Shown here one piece after another: positions 23,986 through 32,649 of a stretch of 64,000 bases of DNA. The position numbers were made by a program, and so were the translations under genes. The notes under the pieces are model-generated. The model ran no database searches. It had not been told where the DNA came from and saw only the letters and a list, made by a program, of their open reading frames with translations. Location of the stretch: positions 1 to 64,000 of the forward strand of contig NZ_JANSHI010000003.1 of the NCBI RefSeq assembly GCF_047461615.1. The letters are read 5' to 3'. Each line of letters opens with the position of its first letter. Within the stretch, counting starts at the first letter, position 1. The stretch is from Thermostichus sp047461615 (GTDB lineage: Bacteria; Cyanobacteriota; Cyanobacteriia; Thermostichales; Thermostichaceae).

Positions 23986-24969
23986 ATGCGCCCAATGCTT
24001 TGGATTTTGGCCCCAGTTTTGCTCCTAGGCGTAGGTCTAGCGGCCTACGTGCTGACTGCTCGCAAGTATCGCTCTCCTGAGTCGGTAGCCCGCGCCTACG
24101 ACGAGTGGACGCGGGACGGGATCCTGGAGTTTTACTGGGGCGAACACATCCACCTGGGCCACTACGGATCCCCGCCGCGGCGGAAAAACTTCATCCAGGC
24201 TAAGCACGACTTTGTCCATGAGATGGTGCGCTGGGGCGGGCTGGATCGGCTGCCGTCGGGGTCAACAGTGCTGGATGTAGGCTGCGGCATTGGCGGCAGC
24301 TGCCGCATCTTGGCTCGCGACTATGGCTTTGTGGTAACCGGCATTACCATCAGTCCGCAGCAGGTGAAGCGGGCCCAAGAGCTCACCCCTCCTGATCTGC
24401 CTGTGCGGTTTCAGGTAGCCGACGCCCTCGACCTCCCCTTTCCCGACGCCAGCTTCGATGTCGTCTGGTCCATTGAGGCCGGCCCCCACATGCCAGACAA
24501 GGCCCGCTATGCTAGCGAGATGCTGCGGGTGCTCAAGCCAGGTGGCATTCTAGTGGTGGCAGACTGGAACCAGCGCGACGACCGCCAAAAGCCCCTCAAC
24601 TTTTGGGAGCGCCTGGTGATGCGGCAGTTGCTGGACCAGTGGGCGCACCCCGCTTTTTCCAGCATCGAAGGCTTTGTGGAAGCGTTGGAAGCCACAGGGC
24701 TGGTAGAGGGGGGAGTGGAGACTGCTGACTGGACCCAAGAGACCCTTCCTTCTTGGTTAGATTCCATCTGGCAGGGGGTTGTCCGGCCGGAGGGGTTGCT
24801 AAAGTTTGGCTTGGTGGGCCTGATCAAGTCGCTGCGGGAGGTGCCCACTTTCTTACTCATGCACCTGGCCTTCAGTACCGGCCTCTGCCGCTTTGGCATG
24901 TTCCGAGCCGTGCGAGCGGCCACGCCAGCTAACTCGAGTTGCGTGGAGGCAGTGGCCTACAGCACCTGA
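23986..24969 (+). CDS. 2-methyl-6-phytyl-1,4-benzoquinol methyltransferase (MPBQ/MSBQ MT)
   Basis: A 327-residue SAM-dependent methyltransferase, closely matching Synechocystis Sll0418 as I recall it, which methylates the aromatic ring in tocopherol and plastoquinone synthesis. An N-terminal membrane helix (residues 4-23) is followed by YDEWTRDGILEFYWGEHIHLGHYG. Motif I is VLDVGCGIGGSCRILA (about 95-110), then GITISPQQVKRAQELTPPDLPV and VWSIEAGPHMPDK. The late block LLDQWAHPAFSSIEGFVEALEATGLVEG is also conserved. ATG 23986. The UbiH-like monooxygenase starts 16 bases after the stop, so the two form an operon that may act on the same quinone pathway. Confidence 0.92.
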   Translation: MRPMLWILAPVLLLGVGLAAYVLTARKYRSPESVARAYDEWTRDGILEFYWGEHIHLGHYGSPPRRKNFIQAKHDFVHEMVRWGGLDRLPSGSTVLDVGCGIGGSCRILARDYGFVVTGITISPQQVKRAQELTPPDLPVRFQVADALDLPFPDASFDVVWSIEAGPHMPDKARYASEMLRVLKPGGILVVADWNQRDDRQKPLNFWERLVMRQLLDQWAHPAFSSIEGFVEALEATGLVEGGVETADWTQETLPSWLDSIWQGVVRPEGLLKFGLVGLIKSLREVPTFLLMHLAFSTGLCRFGMFRAVRAATPANSSCVEAVAYST

Positions 24970-24984
24970 CTACCCAAGTGGGAA

Positions 24985-26229
24985 ATGACAGCCCTTGCTT
25001 CCCCTTTAGATACCTTGGAAGCCTTCTACGATGTGGTGATTGTCGGCGGAGGCATCACGGGTCTAACCCTAGCCTGTGCCCTCCGAGCCTCCGGCCTGCG
25101 TTTAGCCCTCGTTGAGGCCCAGTCGTCTGAGGCTGTTCGGCAACGCCCCCTGGCCTACGCCCTTTCTCCCCTGTCAATCCGCATCTTCCGGTCAATTGGT
25201 GTGTGGGAGGCCCTAGCTCCCCACATTACCCCCTTTGCCCAAGTCATTTTGACAGATGCCGACGCTCCCCAGCGGGTGACGTTTAGACCGGAGGATGTGG
25301 GGGAAACAGCAGTTTTCTACTGCGGCGAACATGCCTGGCTGCAGCAGGTGCTCCAGGAGCAGGTGGCTGCCGATCCCTGCATTACCTGCTACTACGAAGC
25401 CAGGGTGGAGCGAGTTACCTACGGGAAAAGCGTGGCTGAGGTGGAGCTGACAACAGCCCAGGGTCAGCGCCGACTGGCGACCTCGCTGGTAGTAGCCGCC
25501 GATGGTCTGCGCTCCCAGGTGCGGCAGTGGGCAGGGATCCCAAGCGACGGCTGGGACTACTGGCAGTCGTGTATCACTGCCCTGGTGGCCCCTGCCCAAG
25601 ACCACCAAAACATCGCCTACGAACGCTTTTGGCCTGCTGGGCCCTTTGCCATCCTGCCCTTGCCTGGCAATCGCTGCCAGGTAGTTTGGATCTTGCCCCA
25701 TGAGCAGGCCAAAGCCACGCTGGCTCTTTCTCAGGCTGACTTCTTGGCCGAGATGCAGCGCTACTATGGTTCCCAGGGCGGCTGCCTGACCTTGCTGAAC
25801 CCGCCTCAGCTCTTCCCCGCTCGTCTGCGCCAGAGTCGCCGCTACTATCAGCACCGCTTGGCCTTGGTGGGAGATGCGGCTCACCACTGCCATCCGGTGG
25901 CTGGCCAAGGGCTAAACCTCGGTATCCGCGATGCTGCCGCCCTGGCCCAAGTGTTGCTGGAGGCTCGCAGGCGGCAGGAGGATCTGGGGGATGTTAGAGT
26001 CCTGCGGCGCTACGGCCGCCGTCGCCGTTGGGAAAACTGGGTGGTGCTGCTCTTTACCGACCTGCTCACCCGCACCTTCTCCAACTCCTACTGGCCCGTA
26101 GTGGTTGGGCGGCGCTGGGTTCTCCAGGGGATGATAGTTTTCCCGCCACTGCGGCGCTTTCTGCTGCGCCTGATGACTGGCCTGTGGGGGAGTCCTCCCT
26201 ATAACCCCAGCTCCTCCTTGGCTTTTTGA
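24985..26229 (+). CDS. FAD-dependent aromatic hydroxylase, UbiH/Coq6 family
   Basis: 414 residues. The dinucleotide motif VVIVGGGITGLTLACAL is at 18-34, the ADP-ribose region RPLAYALSPLSIRIFRSIGVW at 53-73, AADGLRSQVRQWAGI at about 171-185, and RLALVGDAAHHCHPVAGQGLNLGIRDAAALA near 292-322 closes the FAD site (the GDAAHxxxPxxGQGxNxGxxD motif). Family members hydroxylate aromatic rings in ubiquinone synthesis; cyanobacteria make plastoquinone instead, so the substrate is open. Operon placement with the MPBQ methyltransferase suggests a prenylquinone. ATG 24985; the end overlaps the decayed ATPase remnant on the other strand. Confidence 0.88.
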   Translation: MTALASPLDTLEAFYDVVIVGGGITGLTLACALRASGLRLALVEAQSSEAVRQRPLAYALSPLSIRIFRSIGVWEALAPHITPFAQVILTDADAPQRVTFRPEDVGETAVFYCGEHAWLQQVLQEQVAADPCITCYYEARVERVTYGKSVAEVELTTAQGQRRLATSLVVAADGLRSQVRQWAGIPSDGWDYWQSCITALVAPAQDHQNIAYERFWPAGPFAILPLPGNRCQVVWILPHEQAKATLALSQADFLAEMQRYYGSQGGCLTLLNPPQLFPARLRQSRRYYQHRLALVGDAAHHCHPVAGQGLNLGIRDAAALAQVLLEARRRQEDLGDVRVLRRYGRRRRWENWVVLLFTDLLTRTFSNSYWPVVVGRRWVLQGMIVFPPLRRFLLRLMTGLWGSPPYNPSSSLAF

Positions 26230-26429
26230 GCTGCCCAAAGCACCTCCGCATCCTCGACCTGCAACCGGTTGGGCTTGGCAATCTCAGCGTAGAACTTTTC
26301 GTCGTAGGGGCGGGTTCGCACCACCACCGGCATGGGTACAGCATGGCCAAGGATCAGGGGCTGCTGCTTCGAATCCAGCTTAACTAGCACCGTCTTCAGG
26401 TTCTGGTTGCCTGCCACTCGTGGGAGCAC
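26199..26429 (-). pseudogene. C-terminal remnant of a HerA/DUF87-type ATP-binding protein
   Basis: The minus frame reads NQNLKTVLVKLDSKQQPLIL followed by GHAVPMPVVVRTRPYDEKFYAEI, which resembles the C-terminal end of cyanobacterial DUF87 (HerA-like) ATPases as I remember them. No Walker motifs or upstream domain remain; upstream sequence in other frames is unrelated. It overlaps the 3' end of the UbiH-like gene by 31 bases. It is probably a leftover after deletion. A genuine short gene is possible but has no SD. Confidence 0.5.
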
Positions 26430-26761
26430 GGCCTTGACGACAGGACAAGTGCAGCTTGTAGGTGTCCTGCGGCTCAGGGCGAAAGCGCAGCTGACTAACC
26501 TGCTGCAGGGGCAGCCCTGGCTGCATCGGGATGGTGAGGGCAGAGTTGGTGCTGAAGCGCAAGAGCTCCTGCGGTTTAAGCAGCAGCTCGCTGCCCTACC
26601 CTACACGTCGAAAACGACCGCTGTCAGCGGCTCCAACTGAACCGTCAGCCGTTGTTCAAATTGCAGCCAAATGCGTCCTGCTGCCCAGGGGCTGGCTGAG
26701 AGGAGACCCACTGCAGCAACTCCCTTGGCAGTGACCCAACCTGCGGATCCGTTGCCCTCAT
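26430..26761 (-). pseudogene. Frameshifted remnant of a small exported protein (tentative)
   Basis: Two minus-strand frames each encode a plausible fragment. The upstream one has a signal-like GVAAVGLLSASPWAAGRIWL, then RLTVQLEPLTAVVFDV and a stop near 26590. In another frame follows ELLLKPQELLRFSTNSALTI and QLRFRPEPQDTYKLHL. They would join into one secreted protein if a short insertion (around TAGGGTAGGG, 26582-26592) were removed. No family recognised. It directly abuts the ATPase remnant, so the whole 26.2-26.8 kb stretch looks like decaying coding DNA. Confidence 0.35.
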
Positions 26762-26798
26762 GAACCCTCTACGCTGGAGCCCTCAACAATTGCAACTA

Positions 26799-26825
26799 GG
26801 GATCCTCAACAGATGTGAGGATCCC
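26799..26825. terminator. 10-bp perfect hairpin downstream of the cyAbrB gene
   Basis: GGGATCCTCA and TGAGGATCCC flank a 7-base loop. It lies about 93 bases past the cyAbrB stop (minus strand). It lacks a T-run on the minus side, so a role as terminator or mRNA-end stabiliser is only possible. Both arms contain the GGATCC core that is over-represented in this genome. Confidence 0.4.
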
Positions 26826-26917
26826 TTCTCTGCCTCAAGGAGGGGGAAGATTTCCCACCCACTGTACCTCCCTGAAACGCTGGCATAGAGAACCTCGACA
26901 AGGTAGGTGATGGGAAA

Positions 26918-27286
26918 TCAGTCGACGCGCTCCAGCTTGATGTTGTGGTGGCCCAACTTGATCTCAAACTGATCTCCGGGCTTGAGTCCCATTTTCTTTG
27001 TATAGGCGGCCCCAATTAGGATGTTGCCGTTCTTATGAACCGAAACCCGGAAGGTAGGAGCGCGACCGCGGGAACCGTTCTCATCACTGGTACCGAGATC
27101 TACCCCAATAGCCTTGAGCAAGGCGTTGTTGAACTGCATCAGATTTACTCGCTCCTGCCCGTTCTTGGTATAGGTGACGTAACCGCAAGCGCGAGCTTTC
27201 TCCTTGGGATCTGCGTTTCCCATGGAGGTTACCTTGTCGAGGAGCTCTTGGCCAGTGAGTGGCTTCGGCTTTCCGGTCGTAGTCAT
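26918..27286 (-). CDS. cyAbrB-type transcriptional regulator
   Basis: 122 residues. Cyanobacterial AbrB proteins (Sll0359/Sll0822 type) regulate carbon/nitrogen balance, hydrogenase and other genes. N-terminal LTGQELLDKVTSMGNADPKEKARACGYVT is typical, and the C-terminal half (FRVSVHKNGNILIGAAYTKKMGLKPGDQFEIKLGHHNIKL) is the swapped-hairpin AbrB DNA-binding fold. Unlike Bacillus AbrB the DNA-binding domain is C-terminal, as in other cyanobacteria. ATG 27284-27286 is preferred over the upstream TTG at 27305-27307. A good promoter precedes it. Confidence 0.92.
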   Translation of the reverse strand: MTTTGKPKPLTGQELLDKVTSMGNADPKEKARACGYVTYTKNGQERVNLMQFNNALLKAIGVDLGTSDENGSRGRAPTFRVSVHKNGNILIGAAYTKKMGLKPGDQFEIKLGHHNIKLERVD

Positions 27287-27312
27287 ATCAAGCGCGTTTA
27301 AGGACAACAGTT

Positions 27313-27342
27313 AGTGTAGCCAAAAACAAATAGCGATTGCAA
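27313..27342 (-). promoter_or_regulatory. Sigma-70-type promoter of the cyAbrB gene
   Basis: On the minus strand TTGCAA (27337-27342) and TACACT (27313-27318) are 18 bases apart, and the start codon is 27 bases downstream of the -10, giving a very short leader. Confidence 0.6.
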
Positions 27343-27640
27343 TAGAGTTGCCTTCAGCTCTTTCTTATCTTGTTAGACTTGTTAGAAGGGATAAGTTTGG
27401 CAACCGAGTAGGATCTAAGGAGGCGGGTGCGCAAAGCCGCAGTAGTGAATTCTGTCTAGGGGACGGAGCCTGTAGAGTTGGGTTGGACTTTTGCAAAGAG
27501 GGGTTCTCCGCAGGCAAGCCATAGGCTTGCAAGTGCTATTCTCAGCTAGGTCTACTGTCGGAGTACTAGCGCCTTTGGGCGAGGGATTTGTGTCGCTGGC
27601 AGGAGGCAAAAGTAGGGAAACTGGAAGCAAGGCTGTTTGA
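27343..27640. other. Divergent intergenic region between cyAbrB and coaBC
   Basis: About 300 bases, locally AT-richer than its surroundings near 27345-27400. Apart from the cyAbrB promoter I see no clear element for coaBC. A 77-codon minus frame (27415-27648) overlaps the coaBC start and has no SD or known motif, so it is not called. Confidence 0.35.
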
Positions 27641-28882
27641 GTGTTCACTGATATGGATCTCTTTTGGTCGGGGCGGCGTCTTTTGGTTGGGGTGAGCGGG
27701 GGAATTGCAGCCTACAAAACGGCAGCCTTGGTGTCAGCTCTGGCGCAGCAGGGGGCAGAAGTAAGGGTGGTTTTAACCAGAGCCGCCGAGCAGTTTATCT
27801 CCCCGCTGACCTTTGCTACCCTGTCCCGTCAGCCAGTTTTTACGGATGCCGAGTTTTGGCAAGCTACGCGGGGGCGACCGCTGCACATCGAGCTGGGGGA
27901 ATGGGCCGAGGCTCTCCTGATTGCGCCGCTTTCGGCCAACACCTTAGGCAAGCTAGCCCAGGGGCTGGCGGACAATTTGCTCACCAATGTGGTTTTGGCT
28001 TCCCGCTGTCCGGTGGCCTTGGCGCCGGCCATGAATACACACATGTGGAAGGCTGAGGCGGTGGCGGAGAATTGGCAGCGACTGCAACGGGATCCCCGCT
28101 TTTGGGCCTTGCCTACTGCCAGTGGCCGCCTGGCCTGCGATGCAGTGGGGGAAGGACGGATGCTGGAGCCGGAGGTGTTGCAGGAGTACGTGCGGGCTTT
28201 GTTTTGGACAGGGGGGAAAAAAGATTGGCAGGGCAAGCGGGTGTTGGTGACAGGGGGGGGTACACGGGAGCCCATTGACGCCGTGCGTTTCATCGGCAAC
28301 CCGGCCAGTGGACGGATGGGGGTGGCGCTGGCGGTGGCTGCCGCCTGCCGAGGTGCCAAGGTTACCCTGGTGCATGGGCCACTGGGAATCCCCTTTGATC
28401 CAGCACCCTTCGCCATTCGGGCCATCCCTGTGCAGACAGCAGCCCAACTGGAGCAGGTTTTGCAGGCCGAGTTTCCCCAGGCCGATCTCCTGTGGATGGC
28501 AGCAGCGGTGGGGGATGTGCGACCTGTGCAGACCTACACGGGCAAGCTGGCTAAGACTGAGCTGCCGTCGCTACTGCCTTTGGAACCCGTTCCTGATCTG
28601 GTGGCAGCTTTGGCCCGCCAGCGACGTCCCGGCCAGCGCCTGATTGGCTTTGCTGCCCAGAGCGGGGATCCCCTCCCCCTAGCCCGCAAGAAGCTCCAGC
28701 AAAAAGGGCTAGACGCCATCGTAGCCAACCCCATTGACCAGCCGGAGAGCGGCTTTGGCAGCAGCCACAACCAAGGCTATTGGATCCCGCGTCAGGGAGA
28801 TCCCGAGCGGCTCCCCCTGGCTCCCAAGGCTACCCTGGCCCATCGGCTGCTGGATCTGGCCCTGCAACTGGACCTAAGCTGA
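27641..28882 (+). CDS. coaBC: Bifunctional phosphopantothenoylcysteine decarboxylase / phosphopantothenate-cysteine ligase
   Basis: 413 residues, two domains of coenzyme A synthesis. CoaC (1-190): flavin-binding GVSGGIAAYKTAALV, HIELGEWAEALLIAPLSANTLGKLAQGLADNLL and the substrate clamp APAMNTHMW. CoaB (about 195-413): VLVTGGGTREPIDAVRFIGNPASGRMG, AAAVGDVRP, KTELPSLLPLEPVPDLVAAL (the K...PD motif), then VANPIDQPESGFGS. The first codon is GTG at 27641; ATG 27653 (MDLFWSGRRLLVGVSGG) is an equally good start. It stands alone, divergent from cyAbrB. Confidence 0.95.
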   Translation: MFTDMDLFWSGRRLLVGVSGGIAAYKTAALVSALAQQGAEVRVVLTRAAEQFISPLTFATLSRQPVFTDAEFWQATRGRPLHIELGEWAEALLIAPLSANTLGKLAQGLADNLLTNVVLASRCPVALAPAMNTHMWKAEAVAENWQRLQRDPRFWALPTASGRLACDAVGEGRMLEPEVLQEYVRALFWTGGKKDWQGKRVLVTGGGTREPIDAVRFIGNPASGRMGVALAVAAACRGAKVTLVHGPLGIPFDPAPFAIRAIPVQTAAQLEQVLQAEFPQADLLWMAAAVGDVRPVQTYTGKLAKTELPSLLPLEPVPDLVAALARQRRPGQRLIGFAAQSGDPLPLARKKLQQKGLDAIVANPIDQPESGFGSSHNQGYWIPRQGDPERLPLAPKATLAHRLLDLALQLDLS

Positions 28883-29109
28883 AAGCTACCTCTGGCACTC
28901 CTCGTTTTGAAAGGCTGGAGAGAGCTCCTGGCAGGGGAAGCTCAGCAGCCCCTATTCAAGCCTCCCCAGCAACGGCTAGACTGCTTCGGGAGATGTCCAG
29001 ACGGTGGCTCTTGCTTTGGGCAGTCCTATTTTCCGCAAAGTCTCAAAGCTGCAGCGGCAGCCGCTTTATCTGAAAATGGAACTAGCTATTGGTCTTCATC
29101 TTTGGAGCT

Positions 29110-30297
29110 ATGACTCTGGCGGATGCAAATTTCCCGGCTCGTTCTGCAGCAGGTTGGCAGAAAGTCCTAAACGTCTTGCCGTTTCTGCTGCTGGCGGGGG
29201 TTCCCCTCTCCTGGATAGGCCACCTTCGGGGTTGGGATCCCAACCTAATCTTCCTCTGCGCCGCTTTGGCAGTGGTGGCTTTGGCCAAGTTTACTGGCCA
29301 GGCCACAGAAGAGATTGCTGCCTTGACGGGGCCGACGATTGGGGGGCTGGTCAACGCCACCTTTGGCAATGCCACCGAGCTCATCCTCGGCCTGGTGGCC
29401 CTGCGGGCTGGCCTAGTGGAGGTGGTCAAGGCTTCCATCACTGGCGCCATCATCAGCAACCTGCTCCTGGTGGCTGGCTTGGCCATGCTTCTGGGCGGGA
29501 TCAAGTTTCGCGAGCAGAGCTTTCGGCCTGAGGTAGCGCGCATGAACGCCTCAGTAATGAACCTGGCGGTGGTGGCGCTGATCCTACCCAGCGTGGTTAC
29601 CTATGCCGATGCCAATTTGGGCGAGATCTCGATTCAGGAGCTCTCGACGGCAGTGGCTCTGGTGTTGCTAGTCGTCTACGGTCTCACCTTGCTCTTTTCC
29701 CTCAAAACCCACAGTTACCTCTACAGCATTCACGAAGCTGAAGCCGCAGAAGAGGAAGCTGCTGCCCGTCTTGCCCCCAATCCGGTTCCGCAGGCAGAGG
29801 GATCCATCCCCCAGATCTTGACGGCCTCGTCGGAGCAAAGTCGGCTGTGGCCCTGGGTGCTCGCTCTTTTGGGGCTAACAGTGCTAGTGGCCCTTGAGTC
29901 GGAGTTGCTGGTGGATACCCTAGAGACCGCCCTCGAGCAGTTGCAAGTCACGCCTCTGTTTATGGGGGTGATCCTGCTGCCAATCATCGGCAATGCGGCC
30001 GAACACGCGACGGCAATCACAGTGGCCTTGAAAAACAAGATGGATCTCTCCTTCTCGGTGGCCCTGGGCTCGACGATGCAGATTGCCCTGTTCGTGGCTC
30101 CTCTCTTGGTGCTGGCCGGTAGCCTCCTCGGCCAACCGATGAACTTTAACTTCGGGCCAGTGGAGTTGGTGGCAATTGCCGTCTCCGTGCTGCTGGTTAA
30201 CTCCGTTACCAGCGACGGGCGTTCCAATTGGTTGGAGGGGCTTTTGCTCTTGGCCACCTATGCCATTCTTGGGATTGCCTTTTTCTTCTTGGAGTAA
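29110..30297 (+). CDS. Calcium/proton exchanger, CAX family
   Basis: About 395 residues with 10-11 hydrophobic segments in two halves separated by an acidic loop (EAEAAEEEAAARL). The two alpha-repeats carry the cation-binding signatures GNATELILGLVALRAGL (about 95-111) and GNAAEHATAITVALKNKMDLSFSVALGSTMQIALF (about 298-332). In Synechocystis the homologue exports Ca2+ in exchange for H+ and helps salt tolerance. The frame opens with TTG 29089; ATG 29110 (MTLADANF) is preferred. No partner gene nearby. Confidence 0.92.
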   Translation: MTLADANFPARSAAGWQKVLNVLPFLLLAGVPLSWIGHLRGWDPNLIFLCAALAVVALAKFTGQATEEIAALTGPTIGGLVNATFGNATELILGLVALRAGLVEVVKASITGAIISNLLLVAGLAMLLGGIKFREQSFRPEVARMNASVMNLAVVALILPSVVTYADANLGEISIQELSTAVALVLLVVYGLTLLFSLKTHSYLYSIHEAEAAEEEAAARLAPNPVPQAEGSIPQILTASSEQSRLWPWVLALLGLTVLVALESELLVDTLETALEQLQVTPLFMGVILLPIIGNAAEHATAITVALKNKMDLSFSVALGSTMQIALFVAPLLVLAGSLLGQPMNFNFGPVELVAIAVSVLLVNSVTSDGRSNWLEGLLLLATYAILGIAFFFLE

Positions 30298-30354
30298 CTG
30301 CGCCTGCCTACGGACAAAAAACCCTCTCTCCCGCTCAAGGGGTTGGGCCGACTT

Positions 30355-30594
30355 CTACTCATCGCCAATGATTTCTGGCTGGGTCAGCTCATCCGACATC
30401 TCGAGGATGGCGCGGCGAATGGGCTTCATCCAGCCTTCTTCGACATCGTCGGGATCCTCATAGCGGCGACGCTTGGCACGATTAGCCACCTGCACGGTAA
30501 TGCGATAGCGATTTTTGGAAGCGTTAATCAATGCCTCTACCCGACGCATGAGCTCGTCGTTGTCAATGGCCAAGTGAGGGTTGCGGGACACCAT
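30355..30594 (-). CDS. rpoZ: DNA-directed RNA polymerase omega subunit
   Basis: 79 residues. The central block ELMRRVEALINASKNRYRITVQVANRAKRRRYE and the tail PIRRAILEMSDELTQPEIIGDE are characteristic of cyanobacterial RpoZ, which aids RNA polymerase assembly and sigma selection. The frame extends upstream to 30702 into ftsX; ATG 30592-30594 gives the right N-terminus (MVSRNPHLAIDNDEL). It lies 73 bases downstream of the ftsX stop on the same strand. Confidence 0.93.
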   Translation of the reverse strand: MVSRNPHLAIDNDELMRRVEALINASKNRYRITVQVANRAKRRRYEDPDDVEEGWMKPIRRAILEMSDELTQPEIIGDE

Positions 30595-30667
30595 AGTTGG
30601 AGTCTTCCTGTTCCTGAGTAAATCGTAGCGTAAGGGGGCCGAGTAGACTGGCACAGAAGTCCCAAGC

Positions 30668-31573
30668 TTAGAACCCGCGACCTGCTGACTTGTGCACTGC
30701 AATGAGGCTGCTGCTGGTGCCTAGGGAAATTCCCATCCCCAACAGCAAAAGCGGCAAGAACCAAGCCTTCAGGGGATCCGAACCTGCCTGGAACCCTTTG
30801 ATCAAGGGCAGGGCAATGAGCTGCTCCAGTGCCTCCTGCAGCAACTGCCGGGATCCCAGAACCAAGCCCCAAGCCCCCAGGGCACTGATCAACCCAAACA
30901 GGCAGCCCTGCAAAACAAAGGGCAGGTAGATCCAGGCTGCCGTTGCCCCCACCAGCTGCATCACCTCAATCTCCCGCCGCCGGGCGATGACGACAAGGCG
31001 AATGGTAGTAGTGGTTACAGCCACCGCGGCCAGGGTCAGCACCCCAAGGACGCCCAGGGATCCCAGCCGCAGCAGCTCCTGAAGCTGGGCCAGTTCCTCC
31101 ACAACACGGCTGCCGTAGTATACCTCGTCCACCCCTTCCAGGCGACGGATCTGCTCAGCCACTTGAGCCAGGGTTGCGGCAGAATCCGCCTTGACCCGCA
31201 GGGTATCTACGAGGGGGTTTTCTCCCAACTGGGTTTCCAGGGCCGCCTCCTCTTGGATCCCCATCTCCAGCAAAAGGTCGCGCCAGGCCTGCTCTTTGGT
31301 GATCACCCTCACCGCTTCTACATGAGGCAGTTGGGCAATTTGCGGCTCCAGCTCCACCCCTCGGCGCCCCGGCTCCAGATAAACGGAGATCTCCAGTTGT
31401 CCTCCCAGGGAGCGCACCGCCGCCTCCACGCCCCAAGACAGCTCCACGCCGATCCCGACCAAAAACAGCAACACCAGCAGGGTGCTGATAGCAGCCCAGT
31501 TCAGCCAGCCTCCCCGCCGCAACCCCAAAAGGGTCTCCTGCAGGAGATAGCGAATCTTATAGAGAAATGGCAT
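30668..31573 (-). CDS. ftsX: Cell-division ABC transporter permease FtsX
   Basis: About 301 residues. Four membrane segments (about 23-46, 165-190, 205-235, 260-285) with a large loop (residues 50-160: LEISVYLEPGRRGVELEPQI...VEAVRVITKEQAW...LGENPLVDTLRVK) between the first two, as in FtsX, which with FtsE couples septal peptidoglycan hydrolysis to division. EVMQLVGATAAWIYLPFVLQG is the conserved cytoplasmic coupling region. ATG 31571-31573 is preferred over GTG 31586-31588. ftsE is immediately upstream (81-base gap). Confidence 0.93.
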   Translation of the reverse strand: MPFLYKIRYLLQETLLGLRRGGWLNWAAISTLLVLLFLVGIGVELSWGVEAAVRSLGGQLEISVYLEPGRRGVELEPQIAQLPHVEAVRVITKEQAWRDLLLEMGIQEEAALETQLGENPLVDTLRVKADSAATLAQVAEQIRRLEGVDEVYYGSRVVEELAQLQELLRLGSLGVLGVLTLAAVAVTTTTIRLVVIARRREIEVMQLVGATAAWIYLPFVLQGCLFGLISALGAWGLVLGSRQLLQEALEQLIALPLIKGFQAGSDPLKAWFLPLLLLGMGISLGTSSSLIAVHKSAGRGF

Positions 31574-31653
31574 GCTGCCTACCGCCACCTGAACCCAGCT
31601 TGGGATTCCAGCCCTCTGGAGCGCCGCCTTGCGTTGGGAATCCCGGCAGCTCC

Positions 31654-32340
31654 TCAGCCCATATCATACAGACGTCCTCCTTCTATGCGCACCACCCGGT
31701 GGCCGGCCCGCTCCACAAGATAGGGGTCGTGGCTGGTCATGATGACAGTCACCCCAAAAGAATTGAGCCGCTCCAAAATCTGAAGGACCAACAGCGAGTT
31801 TTCCGGATCCAGGTTGCCCGTTGGCTCGTCTGCTAGCAGCAGCACCGGCAGGTTGACAATGGCACGGGCCAGGCTGAGGCGCTGCTGTTCTCCCCCTGAA
31901 AGTTCGTGGGGAAAGCGATCCTCCTTGTCAGCCAGCCCCACCATCTTCAGGGTTGGCCCGAGGCGGCGGCGAATTTCTGCTGGGGAGAGCCCTTGGGCGC
32001 GCAGGACAAAGGCCACGTTTTCCGCTAGAGTGCGATTGGCCAACAGGCGATAGTCTTGAAAGACCACTCCCAAACGCCGCCGCAACATCGCCAGGGGACG
32101 GGAGGAAATCCGGTAGGGCCGCTGCCGACCTTCCGAAGAAAACAGGCACACCCCATCCACCATCACCGTGCCTTTGGTGGCCTGTTCAGCCCCGTAGAGC
32201 AGCCGCAGGAGGGTGGATTTGCCCGCTCCCGAGGCCCCCGTTAGGAAGACAAACTCGCCGCGGCGCACCTCCCAGTCTACCTCCCGCAAGATCCACTCGC
32301 CGTTGGGAAAGACTTTGCTCACACCCCGCAGCAACACCAT
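31654..32340 (-). CDS. ftsE: Cell-division ABC transporter ATPase FtsE
   Basis: 228 residues. Walker A TGASGAGKSTLLRLLYG (about 33-49), Q-loop GVVFQDYRLLANRTLAENV, signature ELSGGEQQRLSLARAIV (about 137-153), Walker B VLLLADEPTGNLDPENS and H-loop MTSHDPYLVE. The N-terminus MVLLRGVSKVFPNGEWILREV matches FtsE, so ATG 32338-32340 is used although the frame stays open to 32523. It forms an operon with ftsX and works with it at the divisome. Confidence 0.93.
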   Translation of the reverse strand: MVLLRGVSKVFPNGEWILREVDWEVRRGEFVFLTGASGAGKSTLLRLLYGAEQATKGTVMVDGVCLFSSEGRQRPYRISSRPLAMLRRRLGVVFQDYRLLANRTLAENVAFVLRAQGLSPAEIRRRLGPTLKMVGLADKEDRFPHELSGGEQQRLSLARAIVNLPVLLLADEPTGNLDPENSLLVLQILERLNSFGVTVIMTSHDPYLVERAGHRVVRIEGGRLYDMG

Positions 32341-32649
32341 GCTCTCGGAGCCGCTTGGCAGGGATCGCGGGCGAGGTTGAAGGCCTAAGTCCGTTAAAGC
32401 TGGAAGAGAGAGGCTTGGGCTTGGATTGGCCAAGTAGCAAGAAGCATAGCCAACGGGCTGACCAGCCATATGGAAAAACGCGGCGCACAGATCCCCAAAC
32501 TTAGCCGTGGCAAGGAGCGCCACCCTCTACAACCCTGGCCTGCAAGCGAGCCACTGCTTCTTCCGGGAGCCGTTTGCCCTGCTTGTGCCAGCGGAGCGGC
32601 GTCCTTAGAGCTCCCGGCTTTAGCCGTAGGGTAGTTTACAGCAAAGCAC

